Shown here: one piece after another, positions 1 to 11,100 of the stretch
How positions within the stretch are numbered: the stretch's first letter is position 1
How the letters are laid out: each line of letters begins with the position of its first letter
Assembly: GCA_018398585.1 (NCBI GenBank)
Contig: JAGTTD010000012.1
Coordinates: forward strand, 23,941,036-24,005,035
Length of the DNA: 64,000 nucleotides
Direction of reading: 5' to 3'
Source: Simmondsia chinensis
Lineage: Eukaryota; Streptophyta; Magnoliopsida; Caryophyllales; Simmondsiaceae
Notes under the pieces: generated by a model
Seen by the model: only the letters and a program-made list of their open reading frames with translations
Database searches by the model: none
Told to the model about the DNA's origin: nothing
Made by a program: the position numbers and the translations under genes

Positions 1-119
1 ACCAGACTTTTTATTAAACACTCTAGAAATAATATTTTCTTTGCGTAAATATATATTGAAGATATAGTGTTTAGTGCTACTAACCCCTTTATTTTTAAAG
101 AATTTACAAATCTTATGAG

Positions 120-600
120 TAAAGAATTTGAAATGAGCATGTTGGGAGAAATCAATTGCCTCCTTTGATTGCAAATCATGCAAGGCAAGGACGGAACTTT
201 TATCAAACAAGCTAAGTAAATCAAGGAAATGTTGAATAAGTTTGGCATGGAAAATTCGTAAATAATTGCAACCCCAATGAGCTCAACACTCAAGCTAGAC
301 ATGGATGAAAAAGGTAAAAAGATGGATCAAAAAGCTAAATAGAGGTATGATTCAATCTCTTCTTTACCATTCCACAAATAGACTTGATATCTTATTTAAT
401 GTGTGCGTATATGGGTGATTTCATACATGTCTAAAAAGAATCACACTAATGTACCGTGAAAACAATTTTTTTGGTGCCTAGTTTGTACTTACACTTGTTC
501 TATCCAAGTGTGATTTCCTAGATCTAGTTCAATATAATGATGTGGATTTTACTTATTCCAAAGTGGACTAGAAATCGAATTGCAGAACTTGACTATTTAT
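120..600 (+). pseudogene. Degenerate copia reverse transcriptase C-end / RNase H start
   Basis: Translation of roughly 180-420 gives a decayed version of the copia region between reverse transcriptase and RNase H. One can read a KFGMEN-like stretch, then ATPMSSTLKLD, then DEKGKKMDQK and a damaged copy of the RYRGMIGSLLYLT block. Stops and frameshifts occur throughout, so no product is expected. It lies upstream of a polypurine tract and an LTR at 2452-4206 on the same strand, which fits the 3' end of one old plus-strand element. The 5' part of the element lies outside the window. Confidence 0.7.
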
Positions 601-1924
601 TGGTTATGCTTTAGTGTCATGGTTAAAAAAAGAAAAAAAAAACCAGAACGTTGCCTTATCTTCCTTCGAGGTCAAATAAATTGCTTGTGCAAGTTATTGT
701 GAACAAACATCTTGTTAATGCATGAGTTTGATGATTAACACATTCATATTGACCATGCTCGCGTAATGTGTCATACAATATGCTTAACCAAAAACTTCGG
801 CTCAATATTTTAGAACCAATCACATAGAGGTAGACATCATATCATTCATGATCATGTGCTTAAAGAACATGTCATTATAAAATTTGTCCCCATAAATGAT
901 AAATAATTAGACATTTATACTTGGCCTCTATGTGGAAGTATTTGGTGACATTTAAAGAAGGATTGACATGGTGAAATATCATTACTTGTGTGCACTAATT
1001 TCATATGCGTGGTTTTATTGAAAATGACTCTCAAAGATTTAACACGATGGCGCATAATTGTCCATGTATTCTTATTCAATCCAATGGATATTAATGCTTA
1101 GGAACTATTTCTAAATGAAATACCAAAATTGAGTTACCTTCGATCTCTGTTTTGAACAAAATCTTTCCAATGTCTGTTTAACTTGAATCTTCTCTTATAT
1201 TCTTGCTCATAAATTCTTCCTATTGATCAAAGATGTATTCTGAATAAATTGTGAAAAACGTTTCAAGCTCATCTCATTGAGACATGTGAAAATACTAGTG
1301 ACAAAAGAGGTGAAACTATTCTTTAACACGTTGAGCTGTATTTGCCAATGCTACCTTTAGATTTTGACCTTTAATGTGTATTGGTCTCTCTATTTCCAAT
1401 ATTGTCTATTGTTAGGGGGAGAAAATGCCAATGTGATTCACTTCACTTATTGCTTTTTGTTGATGACAAAGGGGGATAGAGATTGGTACGTTTATGTCAG
1501 CTTGAAAGTTGGGCGAATCATTCCTTGTCGAAATACATACTATATATGATTAAGGGGAGAGAAACATCAAACATGCTTCATCGAATTGATTTATTCTTTT
1601 CTTGTTGATGACAAAGGAAGAGAGAAATTGGTGTTTAGTTGATTAATGTTATAAAAATGATGCTTGGTGTATGTTATTCAACATTTAAGTCCTAAAATGT
1701 ATTAACCATGATATGAAGTTTGTGTTTGATTGAGAAATGTTGAAAATGATGTTGATCTGAAGCAATTGAATGTGTGATTCTTAAAATGCATCAACATAGG
1801 GGGAGACACATGAGTTTGAACTTTAAACATACTATATATTGCTCAATGCCATGTTACAAATTGGTTATTTGTATGCTTTCATTGATCAATACCTTTATGG
1901 TGAATTCTACACTTCAACTTTCAT
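600..1924 (+). other. 3' non-coding part of the old copia element
   Basis: No coding potential. The stretch contains several purine-rich blocks of the GGGGGAGA type next to TTGTTGATGACAAAG-like words (about 1410-1620 and 1798-1806). Such blocks are common between RNase H and the polypurine tract of long copia elements. Short ORFs here look like chance. Confidence 0.4.
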
Positions 1925-2393
1925 GTTACAGATGCGAACAACTCCACGTTATAGACTGGAAGAGATGAAAAGGCCGACCAAAGAAGAGTTGGATGGAAGC
2001 AATTTGACAGGACTTCGCCTATCTCAACCTCAGTGAAGAAATGACCCTAGATAGAGCTCAGTAGAGGATTCTTACATGCCTATTTGTTTATGCACATTTC
2101 TGCCTTACTTCTAGTTGCTTGCACCATTTATATGCTTGCAGGTTGCCCTTAGGTAGGCTCTCTCCCATAGATGCTTGGTTGCTTTCACGTTTTTGCTCTT
2201 GCTTAGATGCTTCCATGCTTGTCATACTCTCCGTGCTCTCCGTGCTTTTTATACCATCTTGCTTTCCAGGACGGGGGTCCTCGGAAACAGCCTTTCATTA
2301 GGGTATCCCCTAATGGGGTAAGGCTGCGTACATCATACCCCTCCCAGGCCCTGCTCACGTGGGAGCCCTTGTGGCACTGGGCTTGTTGTTGTT
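1925..2393 (+). mobile_element. Retroposon (LINE/SINE-like) with (TTG)n tail and target duplication
   Basis: The right end carries the motif chain GGGGTAAGGCTGCG, GTACATCATACCCC, GGGAGCCCTTGTGGCACTGGG and ends in (TTG)n. This chain is the shared 3' tail of plant Au-type SINEs and RTE-type LINEs. The insertion is bracketed by an 18-bp direct repeat, CTACACTTCAACTTTCAT, at 1907-1924 and 2394-2411. No pol III A/B boxes were recognised at the left end, so a 5'-truncated LINE is as likely as a full SINE. It interrupts the old copia element. Confidence 0.7.
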
Positions 2394-2451
2394 CCTACAC
2401 TTCAACTTTCATATTTTACAAGAAAACACCAAATGTTTGTGATCATCAAAA

Positions 2452-2461
2452 AGTGGGAGAT
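2452..2461 (+). other. Polypurine tract of the old copia element
   Basis: AGTGGGAGAT directly precedes the TGTTGG start of the LTR. This is where plus-strand priming occurs in LTR retrotransposons. Confidence 0.65.
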
Positions 2462-2896
2462 TGTTGGCCCTAAAGGCCATTTACATTGTAATTTTGATGA
2501 TAACAATCATTTAATGAGTCATTGTATTTAATTATTCTAATCTTGTTTGAAAGTGACTCATAAGAAAGGAAAATAAAGATTGATCAATGTTGATATCAAA
2601 CTTTCCAAGATGATCAATCAAGAGGAAATCAACCAAGTTGAAGAGAAAGTCGATCCTAAGTTAAGATAATGAGATCCAAGCTTAGGCACTTCAAGTTGTT
2701 TATTTTTATTTTGTACAACTTAGGATCGAGATATATCAATTGAGTCAAATCTCAGTATTGATATGTAACGTTCTAACAAAGATATTTTTGAAATATTTTT
2801 GAAAATTTGATTTCCAAATATTATTTGAAAAATATTCAAATCAAATTTAAGTCAATCTACTTTGTCAATAAAAATATTTTTCAAATCGGTATTATG

Positions 2897-2981
2897 AAAA
2901 GCATGCCAAAAATAATACAACAACAACAGCAACAACAACAACAACAACAACCCAGTGCCTCAAAAGCATGCCATAAATAAT
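2897..2981 (-). mobile_element. 45-bp 5'-truncated SINE relic flanked by 20-bp duplications
   Basis: The insert at 2917-2961 is a (CAA)n run followed by CCCAGTGCCTC. This is the reverse complement of the GGCACTGGG(TTG)n tail seen in the retroposon at 1925-2393. Its flanks, 2897-2916 and 2962-2981, are 20-bp direct repeats (AAAAGCATGCC then AAAAATAAT or ATAAATAAT) with one mismatch. That is the signature of target-primed reverse transcription that stopped after a few dozen bases. Confidence 0.8.
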
Positions 2982-3137
2982 AAGATCAAATTTTCACAGT
3001 GTGATATTTTAGCTTGATTAAATCAACCATTCATTGAAATGAATAAGCAAACATGGAAATTAATTCAAAAAAAAATTAATATGGAAAATGAATCAAGCTA
3101 AATGGTCAAAATTATTCAAATCCACCTGGGCATGCTG

Positions 3138-3260
3138 AGTGTTGACACACAAAAAGGATGTGTTGACACACAGGCATACAATATCCATCCCGAGCTTCTA
3201 TATGTCGACACACAGCTCTGTATGCCAACATACAACCCCTGTGCATCAACGCACAGCCGT
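3138..3260 (+). promoter_or_regulatory. Repeated TGTTGACACACA motif upstream of the LTR TATA box
   Basis: Five imperfect copies of a TGTTGACACACA-like word occur between 3140 and 3257: GTTGACACACA twice, GTCGACACACA, GCCAACATACA and ATCAACGCACA. The spacing is about 20-40 bp. They end about 90 bp upstream of the TATA box at 3346. The place and repetition suggest U3 promoter elements; this is inference. Confidence 0.4.
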
Positions 3261-4209
3261 GCGACAGCTCTAACGGCTACATTTTAACTCCAATTTGTTT
3301 TAAATTTTTTAAAAGTTTCCCAACAAATTTCATGTCTTTTTGGCCTATAAATAGGGCTTAAATTCTTTGATAAAGTCATCCAATTTTTCAATATTTCATT
3401 AATCAAAAATTTCTTGTGTTTTTACTTGAGCTTTAGCATTTTAATCTCCTGTTTTCTTGAAAATTTTTTTGAGCATCACTAATTCTCTTTGACTGAGTTT
3501 ATTGAGCTTCATTGGCATATCCTTAGCTATTCAAAGCTTGATTATTTATTAAATCACTCTTTCAATAGTGAGAGTTTCAGTGCATAAATTTACTTTATTG
3601 TAAAGTTTGGATCATAAGCCAACCGTTTATAAAGGATCGGTTGTAAAAGGTTAGTCTTGATCCTACGTACAAAAACACCGGTTGTAAAGGTTGAGTCTTG
3701 AGCCATGTACAAAAAGACTCATTATAAAGGTTGGATCATGAGCCTAGGTTTTTAAAAAGAATCACCAAGCTTAGTGAAAGGCTCAAGTGACAAAGAGTCA
3801 CTTGAGAAGTGGACTAGCCTCCGGGTACCCCAGAAATAGTATATGGCCGTTATTCAGCTGCTTCCTCATTTTATGTTTCCTGTTGCACGAGCTGAGTTCA
3901 AAACCGGGATAATTGGCAAAAATTCCTTGCCCAGTCGTCACTAATGGTAATGGATGCCTTGTCCAGGCCAAGCCCGTCTTGCCCCGTCGAGCAACGTCTT
4001 GGAAATATTTCCAAAGGAAGTGAACCACTATAAAAATCCTTATGCATTGTTTTTCTTCTTGTCTTTATTTTTTACATTACGTATACTTTGTTTAGCTTTC
4101 AATTTATTTTTTGGTTCTTAAAGTTCAAATTTCTATTATATCACGAAAGAACCTAATCCAGCCCCCTCTTATGTTGCTTTTTGGGCCTTCAATTATAGTC
4201 GTAACAATT

Positions 4210-4780
4210 CACTTTGAGCTGGAGTCATTCAAGTTTTAAGTCAACTTGAGTCAAGTATTGCGTTGGATCATTTAGTATTCAAGGTATCTCGAATTTTAGT
4301 TAATAGGGTTAGATTTTTTTAGGATTCGGGCTAGAATCGATTAGTTTTAAGTTAATTTAGGTCATTTCAAGCTTAAGTCATCTTAGTTTTGGAACAAACG
4401 GGTTATATCATTTAAAATTTTAATTCATCTTAAGTGAGTTAGAGATAGGCTGGGTAATTTTGGGTTTTTGGTGATATTAAGTTTTGGGTTAATTCAGTCA
4501 AGTCATTTCCATTTCGACTCAACTTGTTTACATCACATTTAAATCAAGTACTTTCGTTTTTTGGATTTGAGCCATCTCGAGTTTAGGGTCAATCGAATTG
4601 GGTCACTTCGGACTTTGAGTTAAGTTGATTTCTGTCATTTCAAGTTCAAGTCATTCGAGTTGGGTGACTTTAAGGTTCAGGTCAAATTTTAGGTTGCATC
4701 TAAGTTTTTTGATTCTAAGTAAACTTCGGTTTGAGTTAATCAATTAGGGTCATTTTGGATTTTAGGTCAATAAAGTTAAT
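4210..4780. repeat. Degenerate quasi-tandem repeat (GGGTCATTTC / AAGTCAACTTGAG words)
   Basis: Short words such as GGGTCA-TTTCG, GGTTCAAGTCA and TTCGAGTT recur every 20-35 bp without exact phase. No ORF is present. It looks like an old decayed minisatellite. Confidence 0.5.
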
Positions 4781-4785
4781 ATGGA

Positions 4786-4970
4786 ATTACAATTCCTAAC
4801 CACCCCCCCCCCCCCCCCCCAAAGGAATTGCAAAGTATGCCTTTCAGTTAAAATCCAATTCCATAAAATTGGATAGTGGAATTGTAATTTTCAATTCCAA
4901 CAAGTGAAACAAATGAAAGAATTGGAATTCTATGCCAAAATTCCTGCCTCAACCTCAATTCCAGGCTTAA
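4786..4970. repeat. Small MITE-like segment with an 18-C tract
   Basis: GGAATTACAATTCC words occur in both orientations on either side of an uninterrupted run of 18 C (4803-4820), for example GGAATTGTAATTTTCAATTCC and GAATTGGAATTC. This suggests a small inverted-repeat element. No target duplication was established. Confidence 0.3.
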
Positions 4971-5084
4971 ATCTCAAAACTAATTTCTCTACGTGAAAAT
5001 GACTTCTTCACTTTGTAAATTGACAAAACAACTTCATCAAATTGGACATATTCAATAGTGGGAATTTTAGCCGATGACAAAAGA

Positions 5085-5250
5085 AGATGCACTTCCTACT
5101 CATAACCTTGAAGATGGTCTATGTTCTCAACACCTCAAAGCCGCTGCCTATTGAGTACAAGACCTTGCAAACCAGGATTCATAACCGTGAAGACCTGTTA
5201 TACTATAGTCTAGGCTACAAGCACATAGTAGAAAAACCAATCTCAAGATG
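5085..5250 (+). pseudogene. Possible copia gag fragment
   Basis: A 65-codon reading frame starts FLLITLKMVYVLNT, which resembles the TLKxxYVLxTP block of copia gag proteins. It is short, has no zinc knuckle or neighbouring pol, and may be chance. It is recorded only because the block is distinctive. Confidence 0.25.
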
Positions 5251-5279
5251 TAAACGTCCTCACAGGGGTGCGGAAGTAG

Positions 5280-5900
5280 TATAACAAAAGTCATTATCGA
5301 AGATAGAAGATAAATCCGGGATCTGAACGGCTATCCGTCTTTCTCCGCCAAACTATGAGTCTACTCTTACATAAAGAAGAGAAAACTCTTACATTGAAGA
5401 CTCCCTCGATCGATGTGACTTGACACTCGCTTTGATCCCCGGTACTCTGACACTTGTGCTTCAGCCTTCGAGGAAATCCTACTCTCTCTTGGCGGCTCGG
5501 GGAAGGAAGAGGACAAAAGATAGAAAAAAAGTGCAAACAAATAGATCCCCTACCCTCTTTATAGGTGGGTTGTGCCCTAGGGCACGCTTGGGGTGCCCTC
5601 CAATTGATCGACCGTCATTTGACAGCTTGCGCAGTTAACTTAGCGCATAACTTTTGATCCGTAAGGAGTTACGGGCCAAAATATATATCAAATCGAACTA
5701 TCGAAGAGAACGACATGATATCAATGGTATCGTTAATGGAAATTGATATGTTTTTGTCTTAAATACTCTTCCTTTAACATTTTACTTGTTTTAAGCCTAA
5801 CCGATTGCCTAAATGCGTGGTCGATTGATCCGTACACCTAAGGAAAGACTTTTTTTGGCCAAATTTTGACCTAGTTGGTGTTTTTCTCACATGTGGTCGG
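5280..5900. other. Unassigned, possible LTR remnant
   Basis: No gene seen. A TTTATA word next to GTGCCCTAGGGCACGC (5555-5590) and the phrase CGCATAACTTTTGATCCG give it the look of a retroelement LTR or leader. There is no partner copy in the window to prove it. Confidence 0.25.
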
Positions 5901-7879
5901 GTTTCTAAACATAGTGTTCAAATTTGTCCAATTGAACCCGTTTTCACCACTTTCAAAATTGTCCTTGCTCTAACACATTCAAAGCCTAAATACACATAAA
6001 TTATACTATATCACACATGTAAAATCTGAAAATATGATAGGAACGTATTATAAAGCACAACAATTATGAGACACATCACATCCCCAAACCCAAACCTTGC
6101 TTGTCCTCAAGCAAGACTCAATTCAGCCTAGTTGAAAGTAGGAAAGATTCAATCAGGCACATGGTTGCATGAACTAGTCATGAGAAATATTTTCTGAACA
6201 CATTTGATAGAGGCTCCAGGAAGAAGAATCCCCATGTAATGATATTATTACACTAGTTCTAGCCAGAGCCTTTATCATTCAAGTCTTTGTACTAGTAAAT
6301 AATTTTAGAACTTTCTCCCTCTATTTTACTTCAAATTTACATATCTAACACAATTAGTTAGAATAATTAAAGAAACAAGTATCCCTACTGAATTACTCCT
6401 AAACAGAATAAAAATCTCAAGTCTTGTCTTCTCGCTCTTTTTTTCTTTTCTTTTTTATTTTTTTAAACTAACATATGGTTAGGCATGTCTCCCTAAGGCC
6501 CATATAGCAATTTTTCGGTCGATGACTCCTGATGCAGTTGGCTCAAAGCACCAATTGAATAGCATTCCTCGGAGCTAATGGCTCGAGTCAAAGGAATTAA
6601 CAACTTAAGCCGTTGCTAGCCGATTCCTTAGAAGAATATATCATTCAAATTAGGCATTGGTGCTTATCAAGATGATCACAAAAGTTTATTCTTCTTAAGC
6701 TTTCCCCATGGCCCATGTAGCAAGCTTTTGATCGGAAGCTCCCAATCCAATTGGCTCAAGACACTTGGTGTTAAAACACCCCTATGGGTTTACTTCCTCG
6801 AGACATAGGGGCTGCAAGAGCTAATAAATCACAGGTACTTACCTGATTCGAATAGGCATTGGTATCTTTTTACGTTTTTCCTTTTTTTTCTTCTCTTTTT
6901 TTTCAAGAATGAATTTAAGAGAAAGAAATAGAACGGTGATTTCAACACTGTTACGAGTAAATTGCTCGGTTCTAATTCCTAAAATTATTCCGACTAATAC
7001 AACTTAATGTGTGGGGTTTGTACAATATCGAGAGCAAATGAAGTAAACTCTCAAACCAGTTTAAAGACAAAAACAGTGAATACAGCAGTAGATTCCATGA
7101 ATAACTTCATCACATAAAGTTCAAAAATTCTTGATACTTCTAAAATTTGAACTCGATTTAATTCACACCAATTCATAGCTAACAATGCAAAAATTTAACA
7201 GATTTAAATTAAATAATGCTAAAAAGACAAGAAAAGTTCAAACTACTCATGTTGTCCCCAAACCCAAACCTAAACATTGCATTGTCCTCAATGCAATGAA
7301 TTTAGAAATAAATGATGGCAGGGAAGGAAAGAGAAATCCATAATATTCGATACACTGATTTAATATAGTTGGCTGGGCTTGGTTTGGCAAAGCACATTCC
7401 AAAATGGCACACAAAGAAATAGAGCTACATAATATGACAAATGAAGACAAACCAACCAAGTAAACTCGTTAAAAATGTTAGGAAAAATTTAAGAGGACGA
7501 GTACTTAGTACATCTGAGAAACAAAGTAATCCATAATGGGGGTAACAAAAAGGCCGGAAAAAGGAAGAGAGGTCAATCTGAAAAAAAAAAAAAAAATCAA
7601 ATTTAATAGCAAAATGAAAGTAGGTTGGGTTGCCTCCCAGGAGCGCTAGGTTTAACTAATCAGCTAGGCGCTGGGCAAAGCTATCGGTTAACCAAATCCA
7701 AAGGCAACATCCTTGAAATGAAACATGAGTGCTCTTACTCCAATGGTCATTAAATGTGAGAACTCGGCCAGCATTTCGGTCTCGAATTTCTATCCTATCA
7801 TGCCCAAGTGATGACTTATCAATTGATGCATAGTTATCAACACAGATAGGGATATTACTCCATTCAACATTTTTAATAG
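5900..7879 (-). other. Non-coding 3' part of the gypsy element
   Basis: No coding potential. The phrase CCCCAAACCCAAACCT..TTGTCCTCAA occurs twice (about 6088-6112 and 7256-7284). GGGTTGCCTCCCAGGAGCGC (about 7628) is, on the minus strand, the GCGCTCCTGGGAGGCAACCC word often found downstream of the coding part of Athila/Tat gypsy elements. It lies only ~250 bp past the protease, so reverse transcriptase and integrase are missing here. Confidence 0.45.
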
Positions 7880-8230
7880 AATCGGGTCATCAACATTGTA
7901 ACACTCTAACTCGTCCTTAGTCTCAAGGTGTCAAGCAATATTCAAGGCATTCAATTTGCAGAAACCTCTAAAGTCTCAGGGTGTCAAGCAATATTCGAGG
8001 CATTCAATTTGCGGAAACCTCTAACACTCCCATCCTACAATGAATCACATTGCCGCCCGTTGCTAGGAGCAGTCGACCTACAATGATAGGAATGTTGTTC
8101 TTCTACCTATGAATAGGGTCCATATCTAAGATAAAAAAACTGACCAGGAAGACAAACTTCAAAACCTTGACATGCTCATCCTCTAACACCACACGAGGTA
8201 CACGCTTTGTCCTATCGACCAATTGAAGTT
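7880..8230 (-). pseudogene. Gypsy (Athila/Tat) aspartic protease, C-terminal half
   Basis: Read on the minus strand from 8226 downward, the frame gives QLVDRTKRVPRVVLED, then HVKVLKFVF, FFILDMDP and NIPIIVGRLLLATGG. This is a decayed copy of the QLADRS...PxGxxEDVxVKVDxFxFPxDFVxLDM...PxILGRPFLATG segment of Athila/Tat gag-pol. Stops follow near 8120 and beyond 8020. The N-terminal half continues at 16921 on the far side of an inserted copia element, so the two pieces are one interrupted gene. Confidence 0.8.
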
Positions 8231-10180
8231 AGTTAGGAATGTATTTCAAAAAATTTTCCCTAAACAATAAGGGCGGACCTAACGGAAAACCAATTTAAAA
8301 TTTTTAATTTTAAATCTAATACCTTGAACTAATTAAACTATTTAACTAGACCTAGATCTTACTCTAATAGGCTCATGATATAATAATCAAAACATCTAAT
8401 AAAACAAGTATAAATATGGTATGTAGAATAAACAAAATAAAGGAAAGAATAAATTAAATATCAAATACTTAATTTAGACATACCTGAAACGCAAACCCAA
8501 ACTCCAAATTTGTAGATCTGAAATTGGAAGAAGAAACTTCTTAACATCTCGAGATCTTCTTCGCAACAACCTCTATTAGTACTAGAGTGTGGGCTCTCAA
8601 AATATTTAATTTAGGAAAAATTTTGGAACGAATTTTTTTTCCTTTTAATCTTTCTGAAAAATAATTTTTCAGAAAATTATGCTAAACATTAATTTAGAAA
8701 ACCCTAAAACAATTTTAGGTTTTTCGTTGTGGGAGAAAACTAGGTTCCAATATCTAAAAATAAAATACTTAAAACACACGGCTTAATACCACGCTTTTTA
8801 TAAAGAAAACGCACACCACTAGTCAAGAGATTATTCGCCATCAGTACCCCACATAGATTACTGAATGAGCGGCCTAGCTTCTTCCATGTGTTGGCCTATG
8901 ATTGGCTGAGCCTGGTCGCTGCAGATTGCTAGGTTGCTTAGCCTAGCACGCTACACGTGTCGCACGCTAGTTCGGCAAACCACGTTAACGTGGATAAAGG
9001 GCCCTTGTTGCGCATGCATTTATTCCTTTTTTTTGTTTAATTATATATGGAATTCATCTCATGAATATTATTTAGTAAAATTAATTTATTCATCTTATGA
9101 ATAAATAATTTATCTCATGAATTATGTTTAACAAAATTAATATATTCATCTTATGAATAAATAACTCATCTCATGAATTTAATTTAAATATTTTTAAATA
9201 GTGCTAGTTGAGGCTTGCAGAGACTAACTCCAAATGAGTCAAATCTGATTATCATATCAGGATAACAATTGACTACCATTTAATGAAACTTAATTTCACT
9301 AAATAAATTTTACTGCACTCTAGAATTAAATATATTCACTCAAGAATTTCCCAAATAATTTTATTGCGACAATTAACCTCTTTATTAGATGTCTGTGAGC
9401 AAAACAACTTTAACTGCTATCGTTATTTTTCTCAAACCTATCACTGTAGTTTCCGATTCACCCTTCTTGAACAATTCATAATACAGAAATAATTTTCGTA
9501 TTAATATCAAATGTCAAACATTTGGAATACTCTTGCCAAAGATTCTAGAATTTGTTCATATATTTGAGAATCTAAGAGGACATCTTTTTTATAGATTCGT
9601 AGTAAAATATCCGTTCCCGCCCCACTTCATGCAATTTCCCAATGACGTAAGATCCTTGTTATTCAATTTTAACCTCATCGTTTTGGGCATCAAAGCAATT
9701 AACATTCCACACACGAGTTTGGACTATTTCCCGGATTTAGAGTTATCATCTTAAAGAATTAATTATTTCTTATAGCAGTTAAAGAAACAACTAATTCAGG
9801 TGGTCCTGCTCAGTATTCCAATCTTGTTGAAAAACACCAACATAATACTCCTGGATCCCTATCCACATGACTAAGACAAACCATCAAAAGCATCATATTA
9901 TAGTCTTATCAGACAAGTTGTCCAAACTTATCACCGAATACGAACATACTTTGGCAACATGTCACCAGTTTGATCTAAGGCTTTCCGTGGTTCAATCTTA
10001 TTGACCACTTAAACGAAACCTGACATGTCATTTGGGACAACGTCAATCTCATGGAACATTTTAGAAAAAACAATCACACGCATGTTTAACTCATAAAATA
10101 TAATTAGACAATAAAAAAATAAAAAAATTTTATTTATTTAAATTAACTAAGTGGGTTTTTCTAGGACACCTATTACAACA
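8231..10180 (-). repeat. 3' LTR of the nested copia element
   Basis: About 1.95 kb, alignable from AGTTAGGAATGTATTTC to CACCTATTACAACA with the copy at 15033-16920. Both share CCTAAAACAATTTTAGG-like words, the ACACGTGTCGCACGC block and several ATTCATCTCATGAAT palindromes. On the minus strand it starts TGTTGTAATAGG. Confidence 0.8.
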
Positions 10181-10739
10181 ATTTCCTACTTGTCCTTCAA
10201 CCCAAATAGCTTTGCATTGCTTAACTATCCCCTTGGGATTTGTCCACTCTTTGATAATAAACTTGAACCAATATTGATTTGTCACTATCTCATTCTTTTG
10301 CTCACATGCTTTTATCTTAAGGAACCTTATGAGTCAAGTAGTCTACTTAAGAACTTCACAGCTGCTAAGTACCCGACTTCCATGGTAACGCACGCAATCC
10401 GAGACTGCTTCACTCTTCACCATCTAATGATTCCCACTATATGGGTAAATAGGAATTCTAGCGTCAAACGTCTAAACTCCCTTTTAAAACAAACGACTCG
10501 TGAAAACCTAACATCCTTTCTTTTGAATCTCGCCAAAACTTGACCCTAAGAACATAGTTTGTTCATCTTAGGTCTTTCGCTTTTAATTAACTGACTGGAC
10601 AATAAAAAATCTTAACAATTCTATACCATTCTCAATGAGTAGAATGTAATATATATACAACACTTAGAAAGTATGTACTTTCTTGTTATGTCACTTGTAC
10701 ACTAATGGCTCACTAACCATTGACTCAAATCCCTAGGAC
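10181..10739 (-). other. Decayed 3' internal part of the nested copia element
   Basis: No reliable protein match. A 130-codon plus-strand frame here (10151-10543) starts inside the LTR and has no recognised motif, so it is treated as chance. Confidence 0.35.
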
Positions 10740-11100
10740 TTGATTAACCGTCACCGAATCTACTATTCAATGAACAAGATGCTTATTTAAGTCAACAAAT
10801 AGACTAGCTCAGTTTGTATACTATACGCTTATGAATCTTGGCAATAGATTTGTCTGGTTGTGTCATATACATAACCTTTCAAGACAACCATTCAAAGAAC
10901 GTCATCTTGATTTCCACTTTCCTGTACTCCATCATAAGAAACACATTGGATGAGAGTGTTCTTATGGACTTAAGCATTGCATTTGGCTAGCAGGTCCCAT
11001 CAAAGACGATTCCTTCCTATAGGTATTAACCCACTACCATCATTCTCGCATTGAAGATCTCTACCTTCTTGTCCACTGAACTCTACATACTTAAAGATCC
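10740..11100 (-). pseudogene. Copia reverse transcriptase remnant
   Basis: Minus-strand translation of about 10925-10760 gives VEIKMTFFEWLS, then VMYMTQPDKS, then VYKLS-SIC-LK-ASCSLNSRF. This matches the order of the copia signature VKTAFLNGxLEExIYMxQPxGF...VCKLxKSIYGLKQASRSWN. Several stops and substitutions make it clearly dead. Confidence 0.7.

Larger units (their letters stand above)
2462..4206 (+). repeat. 3' LTR of the old copia element
   Basis: It begins TGTTGGCCC right after a polypurine tract and ends GTAACA. A TATA box (TATAAATA, 3346-3353) sits mid-LTR. The expected length is inflated by a tiny SINE relic (2917-2961) and by an unidentified ~210-bp insert at about 3813-4024, which separates two LTR halves (AAGTGGA / AAGTGAACC). 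The 5' LTR is outside the window, so age cannot be judged. Confidence 0.65.

Noticed and set aside
10151..10543. 130-codon plus-strand ORF
   Set aside because: It starts inside a copia LTR and runs antisense to the decayed element; no recognised motif.
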